64,000 nucleotides of DNA from Ignavigranum ruoffiae (GCF_900110675.1 NZ_FOEN01000005.1:62001-126000), one strand, 5' to 3'; positions 21,076 through 31,789 are shown, numbered from the stretch's first letter. Made by a program: numbers and translations. Notes: generated from the letters alone by a model not told the origin.

Positions 21076-22542
21076 TCATAAGTCCGTGAATTTCGGCGTC
21101 TTTTTTTGATATAGAATGGAATGGGTAATTTCTTGATCAGAATGAATTGTCCGATAATATCCTTTCAGGATGCCAACAATCCATACAACCCTTTGCGAGG
21201 AGTCACAAACTAACCAAGCCTGGTCTCGGTCACTTTGCACCACCTTCTGGTCGATGAATACGCGACGTATTTTCTTGGTAAACACCCTACCGCTGCTATC
21301 TTGTTTTTGAATCTGATCACCAGCTTGTCGATGGCGTACATAGAAATCTGCAATTTCACCTGGTTCAAGTTTTAAATGATAAACTAAAGTTTCGCCTTTA
21401 GCAACTTCATCGGTCACTTGATCTTGCTCAAAGATACCGATGACTTCATTCTCACTGATCGCTTGCCATTGGTTCATTACATTCAAATGAAAAACTTGCG
21501 TCTCCGATAAAGACTGGTTGGCAACGGGTACGACCTTGAGCAAGTCATATTGACGAATTGCCTGCCAGCCTTGACCTAAATCAATTCGACCATTAGGTTT
21601 AGTCAGTGACCGCATCAAGAGCTCCACTTGATCAATATTTTGTTGGCTATACTCAGGTAACTTATGGACTATTCTTTCTTCAAAGGCAATCCTCAAATAA
21701 ATCCCCAAGCTGGCCTGACTCAAGGCCATCCAAGCCGGTAGCATTAAGGTCCAGCCTCCTTCTTGATTAGGCAGGATTAATTGTGGTTCAAGGGCTAGGA
21801 AATTCTCATAATGAGCCTGATAGGCCTGTTGATAGACCTTCGCAAATTGGTCAAAATGCTGTAAGTATTGAGGATTCTCTGTTTGAAAGCGGGGAAGAAT
21901 CTGCTGACGAAGTCGATTCCTAAAATAGGCCTCGCTCTGATTACTTTCATCTTCGACAAAGGGGATTCGATTAGCCAAAGCATACTGATATAGAGCTTTC
22001 TTGTCAATGCTTAAGAAAGGCCGGTAGATCTTTAACCAATAAGGGCTTTTCAAATCTAAATCAAGGCAACGCGACTGAATTTCACGGATTCCCTGCCAGC
22101 CCTTATAGCTACTGCCACGAATTAAACGCATTAAAAGAGTTTCCGTTTGATCGTTTAGGTGATGAGCGGTCAATAAAATGCGGGTTTGATTAGCGCGACA
22201 GACCCGGGCTAAGAAAGTATAACGAGCCTGCCGAGCCAAGGCTTCCACATTCTTGGCTTGTGGTTGTTGCCACTCTTCAACAAAATAGGGCAAACTCAAA
22301 TGCTCGCAGTAATCCATGACCAGCCTCATATCTCGATCACTGGTCGGGCGTAAGCGATGATTGAAATGGGCCACCACACACTGACTTTGATTGAATTCAT
22401 CTTCGGCCAGAATCTTGGCTGTGGCACTTAAGAGAACCATGGAATCCACGCCGCCAGAAACCGCCAACACCCAGGTTGCCTGCTTATAATCTAATTGATA
22501 TTGGCGTAACTTTTGTCGCAAGGTCTCTTCTACTACTGACAC
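21076..22542 (-). CDS. tilS: tRNA(Ile)-lysidine synthase
   Basis: A 488-residue N-type ATP pyrophosphatase that modifies C34 of tRNA-Ile(CAU) to lysidine. VLAVSGGVDSMVLL is the PP-loop, followed by VAHFNHRLRP and LTAHHLNDQTET. C-terminal TilS-specific domains follow. I placed the start at the GTG at 22542 because AAGGAGGGG lies seven bases before it; an upstream in-frame start would add ten residues without such a site. It precedes hpt and ftsH. Confidence 0.95.
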   Translation of the reverse strand: MSVVEETLRQKLRQYQLDYKQATWVLAVSGGVDSMVLLSATAKILAEDEFNQSQCVVAHFNHRLRPTSDRDMRLVMDYCEHLSLPYFVEEWQQPQAKNVEALARQARYTFLARVCRANQTRILLTAHHLNDQTETLLMRLIRGSSYKGWQGIREIQSRCLDLDLKSPYWLKIYRPFLSIDKKALYQYALANRIPFVEDESNQSEAYFRNRLRQQILPRFQTENPQYLQHFDQFAKVYQQAYQAHYENFLALEPQLILPNQEGGWTLMLPAWMALSQASLGIYLRIAFEERIVHKLPEYSQQNIDQVELLMRSLTKPNGRIDLGQGWQAIRQYDLLKVVPVANQSLSETQVFHLNVMNQWQAISENEVIGIFEQDQVTDEVAKGETLVYHLKLEPGEIADFYVRHRQAGDQIQKQDSSGRVFTKKIRRVFIDQKVVQSDRDQAWLVCDSSQRVVWIVGILKGYYRTIHSDQEITHSILYQKKTPKFTDL

Positions 22543-22583
22543 TGGATTCCCCTCCTTATTAACTGGATTCACTCACTTTTCCT

Positions 22584-22613
22584 GAAAAAAAAGGAAACCC
22601 GATCAAGGTTTCC
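22584..22613 (-). terminator. Terminator after the S1-domain gene
   Basis: GGAAACC-TTGATC-GGGTTTCC followed by eight Ts on the minus strand. Confidence 0.92.
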
Positions 22614-22636
22614 AGAATAATCTTGAACTTATGGGT

Positions 22637-23107
22637 TTAGCCACGACGCCCGCCACGGCCACCGCGTTTACCTTCGGTACTCTTCTTTAAGGAGGTCAAA
22701 CGATCTTCACTTTCCTTTAAGAATTGACTCATCATCGCATCGAAGTCATCATTTTTATGGCTTGACTGATGATCATGTTTGAAATCTGCCTTATAAGAAT
22801 TCTTAAAGGCTGGCTTCTTGTTTTGGAACTTTGCATTGTCATGGCGACCAGTGTTTCTCGGCTTTTGTTCGCTTTCATTGGCTTGTCGGATGGATAAATT
22901 AATCTTACCGTCAGGGGTCATTTTAAGGACTTTGACCGTTACATTATCCCCAACACTCAACAAATCATTGATATCTTTGACAAAACCATCTGCGACTTCA
23001 CTGATATGTACCAAGCCTGATTTATTATCAGGTAAGGCCACGAAAGCCCCAAAATTGGTAATTCCTGTTACTGTGCCTTCAACCTTCTGTCCAACTTCAA
23101 TTGACAT
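22637..23107 (-). CDS. S1-domain RNA-binding protein, YabR-like
   Basis: A 156-residue protein. Residues 1-75 form a single S1 fold (GTVTGITNFGAFVALPD..GLVHISEVADGFV). The rest is a Lys/His/Asn-rich linker and a C-terminus ending in RGG repeats (GGRGGRRG), an RNA-binding tail. YabR-like proteins sit in this same position between divIC and tilS in many Firmicutes. Exact function is not established. Confidence 0.9.
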   Translation of the reverse strand: MSIEVGQKVEGTVTGITNFGAFVALPDNKSGLVHISEVADGFVKDINDLLSVGDNVTVKVLKMTPDGKINLSIRQANESEQKPRNTGRHDNAKFQNKKPAFKNSYKADFKHDHQSSHKNDDFDAMMSQFLKESEDRLTSLKKSTEGKRGGRGGRRG

Positions 23108-23144
23108 ATAAAAATGTCTCCTCCTTGATTCCTTATTTATTTAA

Positions 23145-23534
23145 TTAATAATTTACGCTACTTTCTTCCTCCGGCAGTACAAAAATTATTTCCCCATCTT
23201 TGGAATAATAATAGTCACGTCGGGCAATTTCTTCCAGATATTCTGGATCATTAAATTTCTGATATTCTCTTTGGATCAAGCGATTATTCTCAACAGCTTG
23301 ACGATTCTCAGCCTGCGCTTGTTGATAAACCTCTTGATTCGCTTGCATTTGATTGTAAGAATTATAAAGAGGGATGCCAACAATTAGAAGCATCACAAAA
23401 CAAAGACCCGTAACCATCATGGTTTGCCCTGAAAAGGAACGTTTAGCGGGTTTTGAACCATTTGTTCTATCTTGGTCGTCTATTAGACGTCGGTTCTTAT
23501 TTGGATATTGATAAGTGTTCATGGTTTGCTTCAT
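23145..23534 (-). CDS. divIC: Cell-division protein DivIC/FtsB-like
   Basis: A 129-residue bitopic membrane protein: cytoplasmic N-terminus, one membrane segment at about 36-55, then an extracytoplasmic coiled coil and the conserved EEIARRDYYYSKDGEIIF. It acts in the divisome with FtsL and DivIB. GGAGGGG precedes the first ATG. Context between rqcP and the S1 protein is the standard one. Confidence 0.93.
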   Translation of the reverse strand: MKQTMNTYQYPNKNRRLIDDQDRTNGSKPAKRSFSGQTMMVTGLCFVMLLIVGIPLYNSYNQMQANQEVYQQAQAENRQAVENNRLIQREYQKFNDPEYLEEIARRDYYYSKDGEIIFVLPEEESSVNY

Positions 23535-23620
23535 CCTACCCCTCCTACTCTTTGAAAGTATATCAATAATTGCCTTTAATTTCTACTATATTCCTCATTA
23601 AACTGTTATTTTAGCCTCAG

Positions 23621-23887
23621 TTAATCTGCTTGATTCACAAATTTTTCGCGAATGACTTCATACATCTTAGCGGCATCCTCTTTCTTAGAGGATGCTAACA
23701 ACTCCAATACTCTAACTTGTAAGTGTCGATTGCCGAATTTAATCAGTAAGTCATCACCCGGCTTAACTTGGCTAGAAGATTTAGCTGTCTGACCATTGAT
23801 TTCAATCCGGCCTTGGTCGGCGACTTCTTTTGCCACTGTTCGGCGTTTAATCAGACGAGAAACTTTCAAAAACTTATCGAGACGCAT
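23621..23887 (-). CDS. rqcP: S4-domain ribosome quality-control protein RqcP
   Basis: An 88-residue S4 RNA-binding protein ([22 protein letters not shown], then [13 protein letters not shown]). The family binds stalled 50S subunits and assists C-terminal tailing by RqcH. It overlaps the 3' end of mfd by 14 bases and is thus coupled to it. Hsp15/YabO is the older name for the same group. Confidence 0.92.
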   Translation of the reverse strand: MRLDKFLKVSRLIKRRTVAKEVADQGRIEINGQTAKSSSQVKPGDDLLIKFGNRHLQVRVLELLASSKKEDAAKMYEVIREKFVNQAD

Positions 23888-26800
23888 GGTCTATTTCCTC
23901 CTTTTTATTGATTAATTGATCCATTGTTTGACTGAGTTTGATCAGATAGTTGAGCCATTGGTCAGCGGCCTGCTGATAAATATCTAAGGTTAACTTAATT
24001 TGGTCATGGACCACTTGAACTTGAGCCTTTAAAGGGATGTCCTGTAAGGCTTGGAAAATCATCGGCCCTTTAAAGAATGAACTCGCTTCTTTTGTTAAAT
24101 AAATAGTAAGTTGGCGCCGATTAGTTTCAATCTTCTCCAAACCTATTCGCTGACCATAGCTACGGATTAAAGCAATATCTAATAAGTTAGCTACCTCATC
24201 AGGATATTCACCGAATCGGTCAATTAACTGATCCTGCATGTGACGATAGGCCTCTGGGCCATTAATTTTTTGGATAGATTGATAAATTGCAATCTTTTGC
24301 TGCTCATCTTCAATATAAGTCGCCGGTAAATATGCTTCGATATCAATATTCCATTCAATCGATGAGACGGGCTCCTTAAATCTTGGCTGTGAGTCAGCTT
24401 GTTTGCGTCGATTCACTGCTTCTTGGAGCATTTGGGCGTACATTTCATAACCGACAGAGTCGATAAAACCGGATTGCTGTTGGCCTAACAAGTTACCTGC
24501 CCCTCGAATTGATAAATCACGCATAGCTATCTTAAAGCCTGAGCCTAATTCAGTAAATTCTTTAATCGCATTTAATCGCTTCTCGCTGACTTCGGTCAAT
24601 TGTTTCAGTGGCGAATACATCAGGTAGGCATAAGCGACTCGATGGGTCCGACCCACCCGTCCCCGTAGCTGATACAAGGTAGATAAGCCCATCTTGTCAG
24701 CATTCTCAACAAACAGAGTATTGGCATTAGGAATATCGACACCCGTTTCAATAATCGTGGTCGTTACTAGGACATCATACTGGCCTTCGATAAAATCTAA
24801 TAAGACTAATTCCAACTCGGTCTCACTCATCTGACCGTGAGCCACAGCTATCCGTGCCCCAGGGACCAAATCAGCTAATTCTTGAGCTCGGTGATAGATC
24901 GAGGCTACCCGATTATAAAGATAGAAGACTTGACCACCCCGTTCAATTTCTCGCTCAATGGCTGACTTTATCGCACCTTCATTCTGTTCCATGACATAGG
25001 TTTGGACAGGGAAACGATTGTTAGGCGGTGTCTCAATCAAAGACAGGTCTCGGATGCCAATCATTGACATATGCAGGGTCCGGGGAATTGGCGTCGCCGT
25101 CAAGGTTAGCACATCGACCTGGGCTTTTAACTGCTTCAAGCGTTCCTTATGTTTGACGCCGAAACGTTGTTCCTCATCGACGATTAAAAGTCCTAAGTCA
25201 TGGAACTGAACATCTTTCGACAGCAAGCGATGGGTTCCAATCACAATAGAAATGGCCCCGTCTTTAATTTTATTCAGGGTTTCCTTTTGTTGACTGGCAG
25301 GTACAAAACGACTTAAGAGACCGATTTCAAAAGGCCAGGGTTGGAAACGTTCTACCAAAGAGTGGTAATGTTGTTGGGCCAGAATGGTCGTGGGTACGAG
25401 GAAGGCGACTTGCTTACCATCCATCACAGCTTTAAAAATAGCCCGCATGGCTACCTCGGTCTTGCCATAACCTACGTCACCAACTAATAAGCGATCCATG
25501 GGTCTGACTTTTTCCATATCTGCTTTAATTTCTTGACTGGAGGTCAATTGATCTTCGGTTTCAACATAAGGAAAGGCGGCTTCAAATTCATCTTGTTCTG
25601 GGGTATCTGGGGAAAAGGCATAACCTTTCTCTGCTTGACGTTTGGCATATAATTCGATCAATTCATCCGCAATATCTTCAACAGAGGCTTGAACTTTCTG
25701 CTTGGTCCTTACCCATTCTGTCCCACCTAATTTATGCACTTTAGGTTGCTTATGTTCCGATCCCACATACTTTTGTAAGAGGTCAATTTGTTCGACCGGA
25801 ATCATAACTCGGGCTTGATCTTGATACTCAATGACTAAGAGATCCTTATGAATTCCATTAATGACCATAGTCTCTAGCCCCTTATATTGGCCGATACCAT
25901 GGGCAATATGTACGACATAGTCGCCCTCTTTTAACTCATTGTAAGACTTAATCCGCTCGGCATTGGATAGATTCTTATTACGAATCCTGGCTTGCCGACT
26001 TTTCTTATATAGGTCTTGACTACTAATTAGTACATACTTATCTAGCGGTAACTCAAATCCTTTACTTAAATCACCTAGAGTAATATTAACGACCTTAGGA
26101 TTTAAACCGCCTTTGTCTTGAATTAAGACAGGTTCAATGTCATTCTCTTCTAATCGTTGTAAGGTATGACGAGCTTCACTTAAATCTTTGGCTAGAATTT
26201 GGATGGTCACACCTTGGTGTAGCCAATGATCAACTTCCGTCTTCAATAAGGCCATTTGATTATAGAAAGGATTCATCGGTCGGTAATGGACATGATGAAA
26301 TCCTGAGAAGCGCATGTCGCCAAAACCTCTTTGCATCAAAGCTAAATGTAAAGAGAACCTCGGATAATTTCTGATTAATTCGACGGAAGAATGCTTTAAC
26401 TCCAAATTGGGTAAAATTCGTCCCTTTACAATTTCCTGTTCCAACCAGAATGCATTCTCTTGATCCATCCGTGCTTCATAATCAGCTAATTTGGCAAATT
26501 CGTCGACAATCAATAGGCCCTCTGCCGGTAAATAATCTACGAGGCTAGCTGGCTTGGCATAAATCCAAGACAAATAGGCTTGCGGATAAGTCAAGCCATT
26601 CCCATGTTCTAATAGCTGGCTTTCATGTTGATAAGCCTTGCTAAGTTGATCCTTCAAATCTTTATCTTTAACCTTGCGTAGATATTTATCAACTTCTCGC
26701 TTGAAGCGATCCAGCAAGCTGGCTTCTTGGTCTTGACTCAATAAGACATCAGTCGCTGGCATCAAGATGGTTTCTTCTATATTATCTAGAGATTCCTGAC

Positions 26801-27428
26801 TTTCCGCATCAAAATAGCGAATCCCATCCAATTCTGTATCAAAGAAATCCAAACGAATCGGATTATCCTCATTTAATGGGAAGTAGTCGATAATCCCGCC
26901 ACGAACACTAAATTCACCCGGAGCTAGGACCATTTTTTGTCGTTGGTAACCAAATAAATTAAGTTGCTCAATTAAGGCCTCGATCTCATAATCCTGACCG
27001 ACCTGTAAATTAAGTAATTCCCCTTGCCAGTCCTTGGCCGGTGACAACTGCTTGCGTAAACCAGAGGGAGTACTAATCACAATACCAGCCTGATGATTCA
27101 CCAAGAGATTCAAGGCAGCCACCCGTTCAGCCACACTATCTAAAGAAGACTGAGAAAATTCAGCCGCCAAAGCTTCCTCTACGGGAAAGGTTAAAATTGG
27201 ATAATCTACTAAGATATGTTGCAGGTCATCCTGAAGCATCTGTAATTTCTGCAAGTTACTCTCAATAATCAAAAAAGGACGCGGATTTTCTTTAAAGACT
27301 TGCGCAATGAGTAGAGCTCGTGCGCTGTCATCAATCCCCGTCACTAAATAAGGTAAGGACGCTTTATTGTTTTGTTCAATGGCTTGAACAATATTGCGAA
27401 ATGGTTGCTGTAAATAAGTAAAGCCCAT
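23874..27428 (-). CDS. mfd: Transcription-repair coupling factor
   Basis: An 1184-residue ATPase that removes stalled RNA polymerase and recruits UvrA. In order: a UvrB-like N-terminal region ([12 protein letters not shown]), an RNA polymerase interaction domain ([18 protein letters not shown]), a RecG-like helicase ([49 protein letters not shown]), and a C-terminal autoinhibitory domain. Length is normal. It lies 11 bases after pth. Confidence 0.98.
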   Translation of the reverse strand: MGFTYLQQPFRNIVQAIEQNNKASLPYLVTGIDDSARALLIAQVFKENPRPFLIIESNLQKLQMLQDDLQHILVDYPILTFPVEEALAAEFSQSSLDSVAERVAALNLLVNHQAGIVISTPSGLRKQLSPAKDWQGELLNLQVGQDYEIEALIEQLNLFGYQRQKMVLAPGEFSVRGGIIDYFPLNEDNPIRLDFFDTELDGIRYFDAESQESLDNIEETILMPATDVLLSQDQEASLLDRFKREVDKYLRKVKDKDLKDQLSKAYQHESQLLEHGNGLTYPQAYLSWIYAKPASLVDYLPAEGLLIVDEFAKLADYEARMDQENAFWLEQEIVKGRILPNLELKHSSVELIRNYPRFSLHLALMQRGFGDMRFSGFHHVHYRPMNPFYNQMALLKTEVDHWLHQGVTIQILAKDLSEARHTLQRLEENDIEPVLIQDKGGLNPKVVNITLGDLSKGFELPLDKYVLISSQDLYKKSRQARIRNKNLSNAERIKSYNELKEGDYVVHIAHGIGQYKGLETMVINGIHKDLLVIEYQDQARVMIPVEQIDLLQKYVGSEHKQPKVHKLGGTEWVRTKQKVQASVEDIADELIELYAKRQAEKGYAFSPDTPEQDEFEAAFPYVETEDQLTSSQEIKADMEKVRPMDRLLVGDVGYGKTEVAMRAIFKAVMDGKQVAFLVPTTILAQQHYHSLVERFQPWPFEIGLLSRFVPASQQKETLNKIKDGAISIVIGTHRLLSKDVQFHDLGLLIVDEEQRFGVKHKERLKQLKAQVDVLTLTATPIPRTLHMSMIGIRDLSLIETPPNNRFPVQTYVMEQNEGAIKSAIEREIERGGQVFYLYNRVASIYHRAQELADLVPGARIAVAHGQMSETELELVLLDFIEGQYDVLVTTTIIETGVDIPNANTLFVENADKMGLSTLYQLRGRVGRTHRVAYAYLMYSPLKQLTEVSEKRLNAIKEFTELGSGFKIAMRDLSIRGAGNLLGQQQSGFIDSVGYEMYAQMLQEAVNRRKQADSQPRFKEPVSSIEWNIDIEAYLPATYIEDEQQKIAIYQSIQKINGPEAYRHMQDQLIDRFGEYPDEVANLLDIALIRSYGQRIGLEKIETNRRQLTIYLTKEASSFFKGPMIFQALQDIPLKAQVQVVHDQIKLTLDIYQQAADQWLNYLIKLSQTMDQLINKKEEIDHASR

Positions 27429-27439
27429 ACATCCTCCTG

Positions 27440-28000
27440 CTAATTATAATCATTCATCAGTTGTTTAAAGTCGGTCCCATCTAACCAGTGTTCAATAATC
27501 TCAACACCTTGGTCAATCGCCTGATCAATTACTTGACGTTGATCCGTTTTAAAAGGGGCAAGCACGTGGTCCGCTACTTTCCAACCCGGCTCAGGTCGAC
27601 CTATTCCAATTTTCAATCGTTTAAATTCCTGGCTCCCTAATAATTCAATAATATTCTTTAAGCCATTGTGGCCACCTGCCGACCCTTTTTGTTTGAGTCG
27701 AATCTTGCCAGGACTTAAATCAAGATCATCATAGACGACTAATAAATCATCGAGATGAACCCCGAAATAAGACATCAGCGGGAGGATGGCTTGGCCAGAT
27801 AAATTCATATAAGTGAAAGGTTGCGCCAAGAGAACCCGCTCAGCTGAGCGGTGCCAAATAGTGAAATCTGCCGTAAATTTCTGATCGGTAAAGGTCAATT
27901 GATGTTTACTTAATAGCTGATCGACCACATCAAAACCAACATTATGTTTGGTGCCGGCATATCGCGACCCGGGGTTTCCTAAACCAACGACAAATTTCAT
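27440..28000 (-). CDS. pth: Peptidyl-tRNA hydrolase
   Basis: A 186-residue enzyme that frees peptidyl-tRNA. MKFVVGLGNPGSRYAGTKHNVGFDVVD holds the catalytic Asn/His, and DDLDLSPGKIRLKQKGSAGGHNGL is the second block. AGGAGGAGAAAG lies right before the ATG at 28000; upstream in-frame codons would add a non-homologous leader. First gene of the pth-mfd-rqcP run. Confidence 0.97.
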   Translation of the reverse strand: MKFVVGLGNPGSRYAGTKHNVGFDVVDQLLSKHQLTFTDQKFTADFTIWHRSAERVLLAQPFTYMNLSGQAILPLMSYFGVHLDDLLVVYDDLDLSPGKIRLKQKGSAGGHNGLKNIIELLGSQEFKRLKIGIGRPEPGWKVADHVLAPFKTDQRQVIDQAIDQGVEIIEHWLDGTDFKQLMNDYN

Positions 28001-28048
28001 AATCTTTCTCCTCCTATCATCAATGCACACCCCATTATAGCATAAAAA

Positions 28049-28076
28049 AACAAGCAAGCCTTAGGCTTAACTTGTT
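28049..28076 (-). terminator. Terminator of veg
   Basis: AACAAGTTAAGCC-TAA-GGCTTGCTTGTT plus a run of Ts on the minus strand. Confidence 0.9.
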
Positions 28077-28082
28077 TCTTCT

Positions 28083-28316
28083 TTAAGCAAAATTTACTTC
28101 AATCGATTTTGTTAGAATATCACGATAGCTGTAAGAAACACAATCAAAATCGTTCTCATCTTGATCAAGGTTTACTACAAACACAGACCGATAAGTTTCT
28201 TTTAAGATGCCCCGACGTTCTTTCTTTTTCTTGCGTCCCATTTGCACTGTAACCGTTACGGTTTCACCCAAACGATCATCCAAAAATTCTTTAATCTCTG
28301 AAATTTCTTTTGGCAA
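28083..28316 (-). CDS. veg: Veg-family protein
   Basis: A 77-residue protein with GRRK-like basic patch (GRKKKKERRGILKETYRSVFVV) and LDQDENDFDCVSYSYRDIL, the conserved core of Bacillus Veg, linked to biofilm and sporulation genes there. A good promoter overlaps the upstream in-frame ATG at 28346, so translation should begin later. A perfect GAGGTGA lies just before a TTG at 28316, which I take as the start. The GTG at 28325 is an alternative and would fit the usual M-x-K-T-L family start. Confidence 0.85.
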   Translation of the reverse strand: MPKEISEIKEFLDDRLGETVTVTVQMGRKKKKERRGILKETYRSVFVVNLDQDENDFDCVSYSYRDILTKSIEVNFA

Positions 28317-28336
28317 TGTCTTCACCTCACCGCCAT

Positions 28337-28365
28337 ATTTTATCATAATTTTCAGAAAAAATCAA
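28337..28365 (-). promoter_or_regulatory. Promoter of veg
   Basis: TTGATT (28360-28365), 17 bases, then TAAAAT (28337-28342). The predicted start point near 28330 gives a leader of only about 14 bases. Confidence 0.7.
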
Positions 28366-28423
28366 GTCTATCATAAGATGGTCTAGGGTTCAAGGATTTT
28401 ATCCAAATTTAACTTGAATTTAC

Positions 28424-29206
28424 TTAAATTTGAATATCTTTGTTCTCATAATGCAGACTCGCAAGAGATAACACCATGACCGTTATCAGAATAAATACGG
28501 CAATCAGTGACCAATCCAAACCTTGCTTCAAGATATCTGCCGCATAGGCAAATTGAAAGGGAGTGAAAAAACGTAAAAATTTAAGGGCTGGCCAGAGATT
28601 AATGATAATATTAATAAAATAAAGTAAAAAGACCAAACCCATACTGAGAGCTAAATTCTCAGCTCTAAAAAAAGTTGACAAAGCATAGGTAAGCCCGGCA
28701 AAAAATGCCTGAACCAGAAAAAGTGCCAGATGTAGCTGAATAAAGTCAATCCAGGGAAGGCTTTGCTGACCCAGGTAAATGACTAATGCAGCCAAGACCA
28801 TGATGATCAAATTAAAAAAGACGAGTAAAGTTAATAGAGCTGCCCACTTTTGCCAATATACGCTACGTCGGCGAATCGGTAAACATAACAGAAATTCTGC
28901 TGTATGTTGACCTTCTTCTTTGGCCAATAATTTGGCACCCAAATAAGCCGCAAAAAAAGATCCCGCAATCCCCAACATGTTCTCACATTCCATCGCATAA
29001 AAGCCAATTAATTGATTGACTGGCAGGCTATCTAACTTAAGGGCTTGAGCAAAGGGACCTAAATTCCTCATCATCCCTAATAGACTGGACATATCGGCTG
29101 CCATGGCTGGAAAAAGCAAAATAACCATGATTAGCATGGCTGCTAAAAGTAGGCTCCAAATTAAAGTTAAGCTGATATTCTCTCTAACTTCTTTCAACCA
29201 GACCAT
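28424..29206 (-). CDS. ABC-2-type transporter permease
   Basis: An approximately 260-residue membrane protein starting MVWLKEVRENISLTLIW with six hydrophobic segments, plus the typical cytoplasmic loop EEGQHTAEFLLCLPIRRRSVYWQKW. It overlaps the end of the ATPase gene and forms the membrane half of that exporter. The substrate is not evident. Confidence 0.87.
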   Translation of the reverse strand: MVWLKEVRENISLTLIWSLLLAAMLIMVILLFPAMAADMSSLLGMMRNLGPFAQALKLDSLPVNQLIGFYAMECENMLGIAGSFFAAYLGAKLLAKEEGQHTAEFLLCLPIRRRSVYWQKWAALLTLLVFFNLIIMVLAALVIYLGQQSLPWIDFIQLHLALFLVQAFFAGLTYALSTFFRAENLALSMGLVFLLYFINIIINLWPALKFLRFFTPFQFAYAADILKQGLDWSLIAVFILITVMVLSLASLHYENKDIQI

Positions 29207-30095
29207 TCGCCTCACCTGCTTTCTCTGAATAATAATGAATAAACAACCTTTCTAAATCGGGTTGCTGAATAGTAAGATCTATAATCTGATCTTGATGTTG
29301 ATGAAGATAGGCTAACAAGTCAGTCATTGATCCTTGGTATAAGAAAGAACACATGCCGGGCTCTATTTTAAGGTGACTGACCCCTAATAAATCTTGAGGA
29401 TCAAAGCTTCCTTTAATCATCAGTTGTTTGCTCTGATTAATCAATAAATCTTGCATTGGACCTTGAGCGATGATTCGGCCTTGACGAATAATGGCTACTT
29501 GTTGACAATATTTCTGCACCTCGCTCAAAATATGTGAAGACACAAAAATCGTCGCACCTTGGCGGTGTTGTTCTTGAATCTTCTGCCAAAATATTTGTTG
29601 CATCAAAGGATCTAATCCCGAAGTCGGCTCATCTAGAATATACAAGTCAGCTTGCTGAGCTAAGGCTAATACAATAGCTATTTTCTTACGATTCCCTAAT
29701 GAGAGATCTTTGACCCGTTTATTCAAATCAAGATCAAAGTCTTGAGCCAAATTATTGAGCAACTCCGGCGACAGCTGAGAACGAATGCTGGCTGCAAATT
29801 TAAAAATTTCATTCACTTTGAATTTGCTATAATAATTCACTTCTGCAGGTATATAAGCAATTCTTTGTAATAACTGACTCTTTTGAGGACCTACATCTTC
29901 ACCGAATAGTTGGGCTAGACCGGACGTCTTATTGAGTAAACCCAATAGAATTCTAATGGTCGTACTCTTTCCGGCTCCGTTGGGTCCAATAAAAGCGAAA
30001 AAGTCGCCTGACTGGACTTGCAAGTTCAGCTCAGTCAGGGCTTGTTTTTGACCATATACTTTACTAAGTTCTTGAATATTAATGACTGGGATCAT
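29184..30095 (-). CDS. ABC transporter ATP-binding protein
   Basis: A 303-residue ATPase with GPNGAGKSTTIRILLGLL (Walker A), SLGNRKKIAIVLALAQ (signature), LYILDEPTSGLDPLMQ (Walker B) and SSHILSEV. The C-terminal 80 residues form a DrrA-like extension. It overlaps the permease gene by 23 bases and follows the secreted protein by 14 bases, so the three are one operon. Export of lipid, peptide or drug is typical of the class. Confidence 0.9.
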   Translation of the reverse strand: MIPVINIQELSKVYGQKQALTELNLQVQSGDFFAFIGPNGAGKSTTIRILLGLLNKTSGLAQLFGEDVGPQKSQLLQRIAYIPAEVNYYSKFKVNEIFKFAASIRSQLSPELLNNLAQDFDLDLNKRVKDLSLGNRKKIAIVLALAQQADLYILDEPTSGLDPLMQQIFWQKIQEQHRQGATIFVSSHILSEVQKYCQQVAIIRQGRIIAQGPMQDLLINQSKQLMIKGSFDPQDLLGVSHLKIEPGMCSFLYQGSMTDLLAYLHQHQDQIIDLTIQQPDLERLFIHYYSEKAGEANGLVERS

Positions 30096-30109
30096 CGCTT
30101 CACCTTCTT

Positions 30110-30781
30110 TTATTGATAAGCAGCCAGTTGACTTTGAATCAATAGGTCACCATCTTCCATTTCGACCTGAATCAAACCAATCTTAGGCGCGTAATAATAA
30201 CGCATTACTGGTTCACTTTCTTCTGCACTTTCAATCAGTAAAACATCATAGTACATCTGGTCGAGCACTTCTACTTGTTGCAGAATTCCTACCACCACCA
30301 TCGGCCAATCTTGACCATAACTTTGGTAGAACTCAGTCCCTGGTTCTAGACTGGACGGAATAATCCTCTTGATTAAGTCATCTTGAGTATCCGCATGATC
30401 CCGATAATCCGTATTTGTAGCTGTTTCATCATTGAAATTTGCTAACTCTACCACGCCTTCAGAACCAATTTCCATTACAAAATCAATGAGACTGCCAGAA
30501 ATTTGACGATATTGGTATCGATTTTCTTGATTGAGTTCAAAGATCCGTTGCACTTGATAGGTCGCAAATTCATTGCCGGTCCCCTGATAGTCATAATGGT
30601 CATACCAGAGAAAAGGCGCATAATCTGCTGGACTGTAAGGAGCATCAATCACTAAACCTGATTTGGGATCGACTTGAATATCGGGACGCTTGATAATTTC
30701 GGCAGAAACTTGTGGTACAGCCAACAAAGTCAACAATAACCCAAGAATCAAATATTTTCTCTTCGCCGATTGTTTATTCAT
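30110..30781 (-). CDS. Secreted protein of unknown function
   Basis: I do not recognise the family. The 223-residue chain has a signal peptide (basic start NKQSAKRKY, hydrophobic core, then VSA-EI cleavage site near residue 27). The mature part is acidic and Tyr-rich, with no lipobox Cys, and contains a late block MRYYYAPKIGLIQVE that recurs in extracytoplasmic beta-rich proteins. It is the first gene of the operon with the ABC exporter, so it may be a companion of that transporter. It follows the ksgA terminator. Confidence 0.7.
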   Translation of the reverse strand: MNKQSAKRKYLILGLLLTLLAVPQVSAEIIKRPDIQVDPKSGLVIDAPYSPADYAPFLWYDHYDYQGTGNEFATYQVQRIFELNQENRYQYRQISGSLIDFVMEIGSEGVVELANFNDETATNTDYRDHADTQDDLIKRIIPSSLEPGTEFYQSYGQDWPMVVVGILQQVEVLDQMYYDVLLIESAEESEPVMRYYYAPKIGLIQVEMEDGDLLIQSQLAAYQ

Positions 30782-30860
30782 TGTCTTCCTCCTTTTATCA
30801 TTTCAACCATTTCCTACTACCTTCATTATAAGGGATGACAGCATAAAATTCGATAAAAAA

Positions 30861-30884
30861 CAGCCCTCAACAATGAAAGGGCTG
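30861..30884 (-). terminator. Terminator of the tatD-rnmV-ksgA run
   Basis: CAGCCCT..AGGGCTG followed by TTTTTT on the minus strand, nine bases after the ksgA stop. Confidence 0.9.
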
Positions 30885-30892
30885 GATATCTG

Positions 30893-31789
30893 TTAAGTCA
30901 GCGCTTCAGCTTGGACCTGTTGATATTGTATAAAAAGTCGAATAAATTCTGCCAAATCAAGTGACTCGGCGCGACGATTACTAGCAATTTGACTTTGGTC
31001 GAAAATTTTCTGCCACTGATCTATGCTCAAATCTTGGTCAGCCGGATAGTTCTTCAAATTATTCCACAAAGTCTTACGACGTTGGCTAAAAGCCGCCTTC
31101 ACGAAATGCTCAAAGGCCAAACGTTGTTCCCCAGGAACACTGGGCTCGCTTTTGCGTTTAAGAACCAAGACAGCCGAATCGACATTCGGGCGTGGAATAA
31201 AGACCGTTTTAGGAACGGTAAAGGCCAGCTCAGCCTGCATTTGATTTTGAATCGCTAAAGATAAGGATCCATAGGCCTTGGTCCCCACTGCCGCCGTCAT
31301 CCGCTCAGCGACTTCCTTCTGCATCATCATTATCAGCCGGTCAAAAGGGAGATTCGCCTGAATTAAATGCATAATAATCGGGGTGGTAATATAATAAGGC
31401 AGATTGGCGCAGACCACTAAATCTTCCGCCTGAGCCAGTTCCGCATAAGCTTCCGCTTGAAAATCAACATTTAGAATATCTTGATGAATGACTTTCACAT
31501 TATCATAGTCAGCCAAGGTCTCACTTAATATGTCAACAAATCGTTGGTCAATTTCAAAGGCATAGACTTGCTTAGCAGTCTGAGCTAAGAACTCAGTCAA
31601 GGCGCCGATGCCAGGACCAATTTCTATGACCGTAGTGTGTTGATTAATTCGGCCCACTGCTAGCATTTTGTCTAATATATTGCTGTCAATCAAGAAATTC
31701 TGTCCCAGACTTTTCTTCATCTGGATATCATATTCTTTCATCAAACTAGCAGTTCGGGCTGGATTAGCAATTGGTAGTTGCTTGGTCAT
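30893..31789 (-). CDS. ksgA: 16S rRNA adenine dimethyltransferase
   Basis: A 298-residue SAM-dependent enzyme that dimethylates A1518/A1519 of 16S rRNA. Seen: KSLGQNFLIDSNILDKM, VIEIGPGIGALTEFLA (SAM loop) and CANLPYYITTPII (catalytic motif). It overlaps the end of rnmV by 26 bases, the usual arrangement. Confidence 0.97.
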   Translation of the reverse strand: MTKQLPIANPARTASLMKEYDIQMKKSLGQNFLIDSNILDKMLAVGRINQHTTVIEIGPGIGALTEFLAQTAKQVYAFEIDQRFVDILSETLADYDNVKVIHQDILNVDFQAEAYAELAQAEDLVVCANLPYYITTPIIMHLIQANLPFDRLIMMMQKEVAERMTAAVGTKAYGSLSLAIQNQMQAELAFTVPKTVFIPRPNVDSAVLVLKRKSEPSVPGEQRLAFEHFVKAAFSQRRKTLWNNLKNYPADQDLSIDQWQKIFDQSQIASNRRAESLDLAEFIRLFIQYQQVQAEALT

